A stretch of 64,000 bases of DNA from Singulisphaera acidiphila DSM 18658 (GTDB taxonomy: Bacteria > Planctomycetota > Planctomycetia > Isosphaerales > Isosphaeraceae): contig NC_019892.1 in the NCBI RefSeq assembly GCF_000242455.2, positions 4,464,001-4,528,000 on the forward strand, written 5' to 3'. This document shows, piece by piece, positions 19,939-28,400 of the stretch (positions are counted from its first letter, which is position 1; every line of letters begins with the position of its first letter). Under the pieces are notes generated by a model. The model searched no databases and was not told the DNA's origin. It was given only the letters and a program-made list of their open reading frames with translations. The position numbers and the translations under genes are program-made.

Positions 19939-21294
19939 TCAGAAGCCGGCAAGACGCGCGTCGGCGTCGCCGAAGCGGTCGAGCTTGACATCCATTCGGT
20001 CCATGATCGAAAGGTACATGCTGCAGAGCTTGCGGTTGTCGTCGCCTTTGTCCGCATAGTCGAGTGTGCGGCCCGTCGCGAGCGAGCCACCGAGGCCTCC
20101 GGCAAGGACAACGGGGACCTTGCTGGCGTCGTGCTTGGTACCAGACCAGAGGCTGTTCGTGAACAGCAGGCAGGTGTTGTCGAGCACGGTGCCTTCGCCT
20201 TCGGGCATGGCGTCGAGACGGCTGGCGAGATAGGCGAGTTGGCTGACGTAGTAGCGGGTCACGCGCTCGTAGGCTTCGGACTTGTCGTCGTGCGAGGCGC
20301 CATGGTGCGCGGCCCGGACGTCGAGGAAGGGGTAAAAGAGGCCCGAGATATCGCGGCAGAGCAGGAGGGTTGCGATCCGGGTCTTGTCGGTCTGGAAGCC
20401 CAGGGCGATGAGGTCGCACATCAGCCGCATGTGTTCGCGGATGTCTTCCGGCAGGCCGTTGTCGGGCCTCGTCATCGCGACGAGCGGCTTGCCTTGGTCT
20501 GAGGCGCGCCCCTCGGCCTGATCTTTCTCGACCCGCATCGGCACGACCCGGCGCTCGACTTCGCGGACGCTGGTCAGGTACTCGTCGAGCTTGGCCCGGT
20601 CAGCCGCGCTGACGCGCCGGCTCAGGCCGGAAGCCTCGTCCCGGACGCGATCGAGGACGCTCTGGTTGCGGCGGCTACCGCGGTTGTCGAACAGGCTGTC
20701 AAACGCGAGCGACGGGTAAACTTCCATCGGCACCGGCGAGGTGGCGCTCTGCCAGGAAATGTGCGAGCTGTACGCCATCGAGAAGTTCGTCTCGTGGTAG
20801 CCCGTGATCGGCTGCTCACACCCGAGGACCATGCTCGGCTGGACGGTCGCCTCACCGAGGTGGCGAGCGAGCATCTGGTCAACGCTAATCCCCCCCTTGA
20901 GCTCGGCCCCCTTCTGCAAGGCCGCCCCCGAGAGGATGTTCCCAGTCTGGCCGGGGTGAATGCCGACGCCCGTGGCCTGCTTGTTGAACAGGCCGTTGAT
21001 GACGTTGATCTTCGCCTTCAACGGAGCCAACGGCTCAAGGCAACGGCCCAACTCCATCTCGGCGCCCGAACCCTTGGCCCACCACTGCGTCGGATTGACG
21101 CCACAGCCCATGAACAAGGCGGCAAACCGCTTCGGGCAAGGCGCGACGGCTCCCGCCACGGATGAGGCGCCCAACGCGGGGACCGACTCCAGCCACGGCA
21201 AGGCCATCGTCACACCCACACCGCGAAGGAACGTCCGCCGGGACGCCCGGCCACGGCCATTCTCGCCCGGCCCCTGGTCCGAAGTGCTCTTCAT
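19939..21294 (-). CDS. DUF1552 domain protein with Tat signal
   Basis: This protein of about 451 residues belongs to the planctomycete DUF1552 family, whose function is unknown. The N-terminus carries a twin-arginine signal (SRRTFLRGVGVTMALPW), so export in folded form is expected. The family is related in layout to DUF1501 proteins, and residues such as MGCGVNPTQWW and GIHPGQTGNILSG are typical. A GTG at 21303 overlaps the stop of the upstream gene, but the ATG at 21294 has GGAG eight bases before it and is preferred. It is the second gene of a pair with the DUF1592-type cytochrome protein, with which it probably forms a functional unit. Confidence 0.9.
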   Translation of the reverse strand: MKSTSDQGPGENGRGRASRRTFLRGVGVTMALPWLESVPALGASSVAGAVAPCPKRFAALFMGCGVNPTQWWAKGSGAEMELGRCLEPLAPLKAKINVINGLFNKQATGVGIHPGQTGNILSGAALQKGAELKGGISVDQMLARHLGEATVQPSMVLGCEQPITGYHETNFSMAYSSHISWQSATSPVPMEVYPSLAFDSLFDNRGSRRNQSVLDRVRDEASGLSRRVSAADRAKLDEYLTSVREVERRVVPMRVEKDQAEGRASDQGKPLVAMTRPDNGLPEDIREHMRLMCDLIALGFQTDKTRIATLLLCRDISGLFYPFLDVRAAHHGASHDDKSEAYERVTRYYVSQLAYLASRLDAMPEGEGTVLDNTCLLFTNSLWSGTKHDASKVPVVLAGGLGGSLATGRTLDYADKGDDNRKLCSMYLSIMDRMDVKLDRFGDADARLAGF

Positions 21295-21299
21295 CTGCG

Positions 21300-24266
21300 T
21301 CACTCCGCGTGGTTGGGTTCAACTCGCTTGTTCAGGAACTGCGGGCTGGCGACGATGCTCTCGATCAAGCTGCCAAAACGGTGGCCGTCGGCCGCCAGCC
21401 GGGTGCGCATGGTGTCGATGGTCTCGTCATCCGAGGGGAGCAAGCTCCGCCCGAGAGCGTAGGACAGCAACTTCCGGCAGAGGTTCTCGACGAACTCCTC
21501 CCGGCGCTCCGAATCGAGGTAGCGGCGGAGCCCCTCAAGGCCTGCCCCCTCGCTCCCGCCGGGGAAGGTCGCACGAACATCCACGGGGCGGCCGCCGAGG
21601 TCTTTGTCTCGCGCCTCGCCGACGGGACCGAAGCCCTCGAACGCCAGGCCGATGGCGTCGAACCGCTCATGACAGCCAGCGCAGCTCTTATCGGCCCGGT
21701 GCCGGGCCAAGGTCTGCCGGAGAGTCAGGTCGCCGAGCTTGGCCTCGTCGTCCGGTAGGTCAGGGACGTCGGGCGGCGGCGCGGGGATATTCTCGCCGAG
21801 CAGACGACGCACGACCCAGTAGCCACGCTTGACCGGGCTCGTCCGCAAGCCCGGCGCGTTCTTCGTCAGGAAGACGGCCATCGGCAAGAGCCCACCGCGC
21901 CCGAAGCGGACCGCGTCATCGACTCGGACCCAGCCGTCAGGCTCGGGCATGCCGTAGTGCCGGGCCAGCGATGGATTCACGAACGTGTGCTTGCCGTCGA
22001 GAAATTCATGAACCGAGCGGTCGTTGCGAACCAGGTCGACGAAGAAGCGGATCGGCTCCTCGAACATCGACCGACGCAGTTCATCGTCAAACGTGGGGAA
22101 TCGCCCGCGATCGACGCTGTTGTGCTCCTCGAACCGGCGGAAGTCGAGCCAGTTGCCGCTGAACTCCGTGGCCAGGCCACGGACGCGATCGTCGCGGAGC
22201 ATCCGGCGGGCCTGGGCTACGAGCACCTCGGGGAGATGCAAATCGCCCGCTGCGGCATGATCCAAAAGCTCGCGGTCGGGCATGCTGGCCCAGAGGAAAT
22301 AGCTCAGGCGGCTGGCCAGGTCGTAATCCGAGAGCGGCCGAACGCCCGTCCCCGCACCGACGAGGTCGACCCGGTAGCAGAAATAGGGGGACATGAGCAC
22401 GCCAACAACCGTGTCACGGACGGCATCGTCGTGGCCCAGTTCATCCTGCTCGCGGAGCGTCCGATAGAAGGCTGCGATGCCGTCACGTTCCTCGTTCGAC
22501 AGCGGGCGGCGATAGGCCCGCTCAGCGAACGTTTGCAGGGCCTCGATGTGTCGGGGCACGGCCGCGACTCGGTCTTGCTCAACGCGGCGGATGCTCGCGG
22601 AGATGATCCCGAACTGGTCCTTGATGACGCTGTACGCGAGTTCGCTGGCGCCGAGCCGGCTCACTTTCGCCAGGTAGACCTCAGCCAGTTGCTGGATCTT
22701 CGCCTCGGACGCGGCGTCCTTGTCCTCGGCCCTGATGAAGTCGAACGCCCGATCGCGGAGGAAGCCGGACTCGGCGCGTTCGTACCAGAGGTAACTCGAA
22801 TACTGCCGCATGGGAGCGCCGGTGACGAAATCAAACTCACGCCAGAGCCGCTCGAGTTCACGTTGGCCTGCCTCGTCCAGCATGAGTTCGGCAAGCGGCT
22901 CATCGTCACGAAAGTAGCCGGTCATGCTATGGAACCCTGCGTTCAACAGCCGCCCTGTGTTCTTCTTATCTTCCTTCCCATCGAGATAGACCCGGGCGCG
23001 CTCCGACACAAAGAAGGCATCGGGGAAGGTCCGGCAGAATCGGGGGAAAGTCGCCTCGAAGGGAGGGATATCTTCCGGCTTCTCGGGGGAGGCGAGCGCC
23101 TTGGCGGCCGCACCCGTCAGCGCCAGTTCGTCCACCCGGATCTTGGACGCTCCCCCGGCCTCATAGCGCATCCGGTTGGCGACATACTGGCGATTCTTCC
23201 AGAGCACGAGCGGCTGTGACCCTTCGTCGATCCCGCGTGCGGTCAGGTTCTTGACCTCGGGCGTGAGCTGTCGGCGAAGGACGACGACATAGTCACGCAT
23301 CCGTTCACAGCCGGACCGTGCGGCGGCCGTCCGATCGCCATCGGGGGGAGGCAGCTCCCGCCACAACGTCTGGAGCGCAGCGGTCGGACCGACCTCCTCC
23401 AGGTTTTCGGTGAGCGTGGCCCAGATCGTCGCCAGGTACTTGGGGCTGAGTCCCGACTCAGCGGCGAGGCGAGCCAGCGAGGCATCCGGCTGCCCCAGGG
23501 CCTCGCGATGGCGGAATCGCCAGGCCGCGAAGAAATAGTCGGCGTAGTCGGTGCGCTGACGCTTATAGAAGTCGATAACGCTGTTCACACAGTACTTGTC
23601 GCGATCGGTGTCGGCGAGCATGGGGTGCGTCGCGAAAGCGAGTCCGTCCGGCTTCAAGACGAGGTGATCGGCGACCTCCCGCGCGGCCTGCAAATACTTC
23701 TTGACCAGGGCCGGCGACATGGCGAGCGATTCGGCCGAGTTGTCGAACCCTGCCTCGTTGGCCGGGTCGACGGGGAACTCCCGGGTCGGCCGGAGGTCGA
23801 CCCCCGTCAAGTCCCGGATCGTGTGGTCGTACTCCGCGTTGGAGAGCCTCCGCGCGGGGACCAAGCCGGGGTCGCCCGCGTTCCGCTTGGCTTCGCGCTG
23901 GCGGACCGATTTGATCCAGGCGACCACACTGGCGCGGGCCTCGTCCGTCGGGCGCAGTTTCGCCTTCGCCGGGGGCATCGACCCCGCTTCAAGTTGCTCG
24001 ACGACCAGTTCCCAGTGGGGGAGGGCCCTGGCCACGGACTCCTCGGTCGTGAACGCACTCAGGTCGAGGTCCCCCTCCGGCTTGTCCTTGCCGTGGCACC
24101 CGAGGCAGTACGTCGCGAGAAAGGGCCGAACGCTTTCCTGGAAGCGGAGGTCGAGGGATCCCCCCTTGGCCTCCGGCTCGCGGGCGGGGTTGTCGACGGC
24201 CGATTGGAGGCCGAGAAACGCGAGCAGAAGGCAGCCCGTCGCCATCAGGAGGAAGGGTGTTCGCAT
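21300..24266 (-). CDS. Planctomycete cytochrome-type protein (PSCyt, DUF1587/1595/1592/1588/1585)
   Basis: This 988-residue exported protein has a signal peptide (LLLAFLGLQSA) and a heme-c motif CLGCH at residues 54-58 in a KPEGDLDL context typical of planctomycete cytochromes. A second CxxCH (SCAGCHERFDAIGLAFEGFG) lies in the DUF1588 region near the C-terminus, followed by the DUF1585 region. The middle holds DUF1587, DUF1595 and DUF1592. Function is unproven; periplasmic electron transfer or polysaccharide-linked redox chemistry is often suggested. The DUF1552 gene follows within a few bases on the same strand. A second, distantly related pair lies at 40.3-44.1 kb. Confidence 0.92.
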   Translation of the reverse strand: MRTPFLLMATGCLLLAFLGLQSAVDNPAREPEAKGGSLDLRFQESVRPFLATYCLGCHGKDKPEGDLDLSAFTTEESVARALPHWELVVEQLEAGSMPPAKAKLRPTDEARASVVAWIKSVRQREAKRNAGDPGLVPARRLSNAEYDHTIRDLTGVDLRPTREFPVDPANEAGFDNSAESLAMSPALVKKYLQAAREVADHLVLKPDGLAFATHPMLADTDRDKYCVNSVIDFYKRQRTDYADYFFAAWRFRHREALGQPDASLARLAAESGLSPKYLATIWATLTENLEEVGPTAALQTLWRELPPPDGDRTAAARSGCERMRDYVVVLRRQLTPEVKNLTARGIDEGSQPLVLWKNRQYVANRMRYEAGGASKIRVDELALTGAAAKALASPEKPEDIPPFEATFPRFCRTFPDAFFVSERARVYLDGKEDKKNTGRLLNAGFHSMTGYFRDDEPLAELMLDEAGQRELERLWREFDFVTGAPMRQYSSYLWYERAESGFLRDRAFDFIRAEDKDAASEAKIQQLAEVYLAKVSRLGASELAYSVIKDQFGIISASIRRVEQDRVAAVPRHIEALQTFAERAYRRPLSNEERDGIAAFYRTLREQDELGHDDAVRDTVVGVLMSPYFCYRVDLVGAGTGVRPLSDYDLASRLSYFLWASMPDRELLDHAAAGDLHLPEVLVAQARRMLRDDRVRGLATEFSGNWLDFRRFEEHNSVDRGRFPTFDDELRRSMFEEPIRFFVDLVRNDRSVHEFLDGKHTFVNPSLARHYGMPEPDGWVRVDDAVRFGRGGLLPMAVFLTKNAPGLRTSPVKRGYWVVRRLLGENIPAPPPDVPDLPDDEAKLGDLTLRQTLARHRADKSCAGCHERFDAIGLAFEGFGPVGEARDKDLGGRPVDVRATFPGGSEGAGLEGLRRYLDSERREEFVENLCRKLLSYALGRSLLPSDDETIDTMRTRLAADGHRFGSLIESIVASPQFLNKRVEPNHAE

Positions 24267-24483
24267 CGTCCGTCGAATCTCCCTCGCATCGCTTCGCAGA
24301 CCGCCGCCCGTTAAACAATAATTAGATTAACCGGATCAGGCGACCCGATCAAGGCAGGGCAGAACGGCAAAGGCTGACGCTCATGATTGGTGAGGACTCA
24401 AGCTAAAGAGCGACGGACAGATGCCCACGGTTGCAGGAAGCACCATTCGAAGAAACCAAAAAGAGACAGCCGGGGAGGCGGGG

Positions 24484-25971
24484 TCAGGAGCGTCGAGGGT
24501 GCTGGGTGTTATAGATGACGAGGCCGGGGAGGTAGCGCTGGAGGTTCGGCCCCAGGTTGGAGCGCAGGGGAAGGCCTCGGTCGACCCGGGAGAGGATGTC
24601 GGCCAGGGTGCAATCCGGTCGGGTCCGTTCCCCGAAGTTGTAGTTGGCCCCTTGGGCGCCATCGCGCAACACAACCCTGGAGAATCGATTCCGACTCACT
24701 TGCCCCCCTAGGCTACCAACCGTATCGCGTCCCGACCGGAAGATCCTCGGCTGGGCCTCGGTGATCGTATACATCCCGGGGCGCAGGTCGTTGAACTGAT
24801 AAACACCATTCGCGTCGGTCGTGGAAGACAGCATGACCGGTCGATTCGAGTCGTCTCGTCCCCGGAGCGTCACGTTCACCGTCGCGATCCCAAACTCGCC
24901 GGGTTCCCTCACACCGTCGTTGTTGGCGTCGAGGTAGACGGAGCCGGAGAGACGGCCCGAATGCTGTGCGGCGGATGCGACGACGGGAAGCAGCTCGCCA
25001 AAATTATTATCGGTCAAGTCGCTATCGGCGAGTGTGACCGGGATCGTGTTGACCGGAGTGCTCTTGGGGAGCACGACACCCCCCCGGGAATTGGAGCCTT
25101 GAAGATAACCGTCGGGCTGAGTGGTCTGGACGATCGTATAGCGGCCCGGCTTCAAGTCGCTCTGGGGCAGGTAATGGTAGACCACGTTGACCGTGGCGGC
25201 GGCGGTGGAGGAGATCTCGGTGAGCAGGTTGCCCGGACCCGCTGCGGCCGAGCTGGAGGCTGCGCCGACCGAGAACGGGACCGTCCCCGTCCCTGTATAC
25301 GCCGCGAGATCGCCGGGCGTGGTCAGCGTGACCGACTTCGTATCGTCGGCCGACACATTGCCAAAATCCTTGCCGCTGGTTCCGCCGAAATCCGGCACGC
25401 CATCGTAGGCCGAGGCCGGGAAGGTGACCGTGGAGGTCGGCCGGAGCATCAGGTCCGCGATGCCGGGCGCCTGGACGACCAAGGTGCCCTCGGTGTGCCC
25501 CGTGACCGTCATCGGATTCGCGTCCCGGCTCTCGACCCGGATCTGGCTCGCCAGGGTTCCAGCGAACGTCACGTCCACCGAAGTGAGTGTGCCAAGGCTG
25601 GGATCGAACTGGGGAATCGTGGCCGACTTCGTGTAGTTGGTCGGGGTTGCAGCGAAGCTGAGTGCCTGGGTCTGGGAGCCCGGAGTCGTTTGGACGGTGC
25701 CATCGCTCGAGAACTGGTATTTGCCCGACGCGTCGGTCGTCGTCGATCCCACCACCATTTTCGCGGAGTTCACAAGCTGGATCGGACTCCCGGCGATCGG
25801 GTTGTCGCCCGGCCCATATAGCCCATCACCGTTGGCGTCATGATAGACGTAACCACTAATGGTGGACGCCGTTAACATCATTCGCGGTTCGAGTGTTCCG
25901 AGGCTGAGTCCCAGTCCGTGAGAAGTGCGGTTCAAACGCCTACGCCGGCCATCCTTGGCTCTAGGAATCAT
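24484..25971 (-). CDS. Exported SdrD B-like repeat protein with LEPR N-terminal motif
   Basis: This protein of about 495 residues begins with a basic stretch and the planctomycete motif LEPRMMLTA (near residue 27), a marker seen on many surface or secreted proteins of the phylum. Two SdrD B-like (collagen-binding B) modules are visible: SGYVYHDANGDGLYGPGD near the start and LSGSVYLDANNDGVREPGE later, each with calcium-binding-like Asp/Asn runs. The intervening part is Ser/Thr/Val-rich beta-type sequence. A surface adhesion or structural role is likely but unproven. The ATG at 25971 has GAGG five bases upstream; a GTG at 25992 is possible. Upstream, 25972-26197 shows no gene. Confidence 0.82.
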   Translation of the reverse strand: MIPRAKDGRRRRLNRTSHGLGLSLGTLEPRMMLTASTISGYVYHDANGDGLYGPGDNPIAGSPIQLVNSAKMVVGSTTTDASGKYQFSSDGTVQTTPGSQTQALSFAATPTNYTKSATIPQFDPSLGTLTSVDVTFAGTLASQIRVESRDANPMTVTGHTEGTLVVQAPGIADLMLRPTSTVTFPASAYDGVPDFGGTSGKDFGNVSADDTKSVTLTTPGDLAAYTGTGTVPFSVGAASSSAAAGPGNLLTEISSTAAATVNVVYHYLPQSDLKPGRYTIVQTTQPDGYLQGSNSRGGVVLPKSTPVNTIPVTLADSDLTDNNFGELLPVVASAAQHSGRLSGSVYLDANNDGVREPGEFGIATVNVTLRGRDDSNRPVMLSSTTDANGVYQFNDLRPGMYTITEAQPRIFRSGRDTVGSLGGQVSRNRFSRVVLRDGAQGANYNFGERTRPDCTLADILSRVDRGLPLRSNLGPNLQRYLPGLVIYNTQHPRRS

Positions 25972-26197
25972 CATAACCTCGTGCCGGATCACAGGAATCG
26001 AATGTGAAGTGACTGCGTACGAAGTGGGGCACTGCTCGAGCGAAGTGAAACTTTAGGAATCATACGCGCTTTTCGGATTTTGTATACGCGAACCCCAACC
26101 TTGCCGTCTCGGCCAATTTCAAGGGGCGGCTGGGGCTCTTTGGTAACACGGCCCGGCCGCAATTCAGGACTGGCCGCAGGCACCGATCAGCGTATCG

Positions 26198-26719
26198 TCA
26201 AAGGTCCCCGAACGGCGGAGGGTAACGAACCTCGCCTTCAACCCCTTCGAGGGCTCCAGGGGCCAACTCCAAGGCCATGAACGCGGGACCGGCGTAGGGC
26301 GACAGCAACCGCTCGGCAGATTGCGCCGTGAAGTCGAACCGGGGGTAAAACTCCGGATGCCCCACAACCAATACAATTCGATGCCCCGCCTCGGTACAGG
26401 CCCGCAGCCCCTCCCGAACCAAGGCCGAGCCGATCCCCTGCCGCTGGCAGTCGGGGACCACCGCCAGCGGGGCCAGCGAGAGCGCCTCAACCACTCCTTG
26501 CGGGGTCACGATCGAGAGGTCGCTGAACAGGATGTGGCCAACGACCCGGCCCGCCTCTTCAGCCACGAGCGAGACCCGCACATAGCCTCCATCCCTCAGA
26601 GCAGCGATCAGCCGAGCCTCTCCCTCCTCTCCAAAAGCGAGGCGATTGACCTCGTGGATGGCCGCATGATCGCCCAGAGTCTCGGGCCGAATCACGCCAT
26701 TATCTCTTTGTTTATTCAT
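26198..26719 (-). CDS. GNAT family N-acetyltransferase
   Basis: This protein of about 173 residues belongs to the YhbS-like group of GNAT acetyltransferases, which transfer acetyl from acetyl-CoA to an amine. The N-terminal VIRPETLGDHAAIHEVNRLAF, the strand LSLAPLAVVPDCQ and the acetyl-CoA loop RQGIGSALVREGL (the Q/R-x-x-G-x-G/A signature) are present, followed by LVVGHPEFYPRFDF typical of YhbS. The frame is open further upstream, but the ATG at 26719 directly precedes the domain. The substrate is unknown. It is followed by no obvious partner gene. Confidence 0.87.
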   Translation of the reverse strand: MNKQRDNGVIRPETLGDHAAIHEVNRLAFGEEGEARLIAALRDGGYVRVSLVAEEAGRVVGHILFSDLSIVTPQGVVEALSLAPLAVVPDCQRQGIGSALVREGLRACTEAGHRIVLVVGHPEFYPRFDFTAQSAERLLSPYAGPAFMALELAPGALEGVEGEVRYPPPFGDL

Positions 26720-26878
26720 TTTTTTACTTAACCCCTTCCTATTTTCATAAATGTTGCCCTGGCGCAAAAGGAGAACGCCCAGCCTCGCGGCCTCAGGGCC
26801 AATGGCGAGCCCTGGGGCGTTGCAAGGGGGCGATGGCCGAAGAAAGCCCACAACGTGCCGGATAGACCCGGCGGGGGG

Positions 26879-27925
26879 CTAGCGGGTTCGCTGGACTTGC
26901 GGCAAATCGTCAAACGGAGCGCCCACGCGAGCCGCGTGGGCGTCGGTGAGCGGACGCGCCTCTGAACTCCCGACCGCCATGACGATCCCTTGGATCAAGG
27001 CCCGGCGAAGCCGCCGAGGAGCGCGCGTCGACGGGCCGCGATTCGTCAGGTCGGAGTGCCCGGCGTCGAGAACCGCCAACACCGTGCCCAGGACAGGCAA
27101 CGACTGATCCTCCAGCGCCACCACACCGTCGTTGGGCCCCGAGAAGGTCTGCAAATACCACGCAGTTGCCCGCTTGAAGAGCCGCAGGTGAGACGGACTG
27201 GTCTCGCTCGTCACGTAGAACGTCTTCGGCCCAACGATCGGAATCGCGCTGAGATGCTTCTCCAAAATCTGTTCCCAAAAATTCTCCGACGCCTGGTGAG
27301 TCAAATCAGCCAGCCCCCCATGCTTGCCTCGCTTCAACTTGGTCTTCTCCAGGCGATCGAGGAGAGTGGCGATGGCTCGGTAACGGAGGGGGATCCGGCG
27401 ATCCATCGACGGCCCTTCCCCAGCCACGTAGTCAGCCACGCCGGTTCCGCCGAACGGTCCCTGTACCAGGAAGAGGGCCAGGATCCGGGTCCGGACGAAC
27501 TCCGGGTTCTCGAGCGCGAAGGCCAGGGCCTCGCAGGCCCCTCGGCTATGGGCGATGACCACCAGTGGCTCGGGCCCTGCCTCGGCGATCTCAAGGAATT
27601 GGCCGCGAACCGCGTCGGCGTTCTCTTCGATCGACTTGTGGGAGCTTGGGTAAACAAAGTGAATTGCGTCACGCGGCACCCCCAGGGCCCTCAACTCCTG
27701 GGCGTTCTGCGTAAAATAGGTTGGCATACGCTCATTCCAGAATCCTGCGACGAAGACGTAGCGGTAGCGTGTGGCTTCGCGTTCGACCTCGGCCGGGATC
27801 TGCAGTTGGCCCTGCCGGGCGGCCTCGAACCAGCGTTCGAACGCGCTCGGGTCAACCGCCCGGTGAGCGGGAGCTTCACCAAAGAGAGGGAGCAAACCAG
27901 CGAGGATCAGAGTGGCTCCGAGCAT
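26879..27925 (-). CDS. Exported alpha/beta hydrolase
   Basis: This 348-residue protein starts with a signal peptide-like helix (ATLILAGLLPLFG). The nucleophile elbow is AHSRGACEAL (Ser127, with AHSRG in place of GxSxG), with Asp266 in GPNDGVVALED and His290 in LDAGHSDL in the right order and spacing for a catalytic triad. A lipase- or esterase-like role in the periplasm is plausible. The hydrophobic and acidic segments fit an alpha/beta fold of normal size. It is transcribed alone, about 160 bp upstream of the GNAT gene on the same strand. The substrate is unknown. Confidence 0.75.
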   Translation of the reverse strand: MLGATLILAGLLPLFGEAPAHRAVDPSAFERWFEAARQGQLQIPAEVEREATRYRYVFVAGFWNERMPTYFTQNAQELRALGVPRDAIHFVYPSSHKSIEENADAVRGQFLEIAEAGPEPLVVIAHSRGACEALAFALENPEFVRTRILALFLVQGPFGGTGVADYVAGEGPSMDRRIPLRYRAIATLLDRLEKTKLKRGKHGGLADLTHQASENFWEQILEKHLSAIPIVGPKTFYVTSETSPSHLRLFKRATAWYLQTFSGPNDGVVALEDQSLPVLGTVLAVLDAGHSDLTNRGPSTRAPRRLRRALIQGIVMAVGSSEARPLTDAHAARVGAPFDDLPQVQRTR

Positions 27926-28138
27926 AGCAATCTCACCAAGTCAGTTCCGTTGACGGGAGTCGGGGTGTTGAGAGGCCGCATCGCCATATTCGAACCTCTC
28001 CCCATTCAGAATGAGCCGCAAAGGCCTACTTGTAGTGTAACGGCCTGGAGATTCAAGACCAGAGCCCATTTCTTCGCGCGGTCCCTTTGGGAAATCGAAC
28101 GAGCCCTCCCGCATCGTCCGGAAATTTCGCTCGCTCGT

Positions 28139-28182
28139 AAAGGCGAGCGGGGAGCGTGAGGTTCCTTGTCTTTGGAACCTAT
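28139..28182. repeat. Repeat family B fragment with adjacent hairpin
   Basis: The segment GGCGAGCGGGGAGCGTGAG matches the left arm of the hairpin at 49966-50043 and, inverted, the sequence at 60626-60649. It runs into a 7-bp hairpin (AGGTTCC and GGAACCT). It looks like a degraded copy of a dispersed intergenic repeat. Confidence 0.55.
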
Positions 28183-28245
28183 TTGAGTGAACCAGCCCCT
28201 GAAGCTGGGGCATTCTGCTCATGTCTTTCAATAATTACAGATCAA

Positions 28246-28281
28246 TTAAGAGCGAGCGGGGCGCCCGCGTTCCCAAGGGGG
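28246..28281. repeat. Repeat family A, half copy
   Basis: This reads TTAAGAGCGAGCGGGGCGCCCGCGTTCCCAA in the orientation opposite to 31469-31505 and matches one arm of the family A element with a few changes. The second arm is absent. Confidence 0.55.
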
Positions 28282-28400
28282 GAGGGGCAACGAAGTGAAG
28301 AAAATGATCCGGCACGGCCTGGACTCGCCGCGCACTTCGCGTGAAAATAGCGTTGGTGCATGATCCCAGAATTCAGGGTGTGGAGACGCAGCAACGGACG

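Larger units (their letters stand above)
27926..28400. other. Divergent intergenic region with repeats
   Basis: This 475-bp region between the divergent hydrolase and J-like protein genes holds no credible gene. It contains a family-B repeat fragment (28139-28160), an adjoining AGGTTCC/GGAACCT hairpin, and a half copy of repeat family A (28246-28281). Both gene promoters should lie here, but none was recognised. Confidence 0.5.
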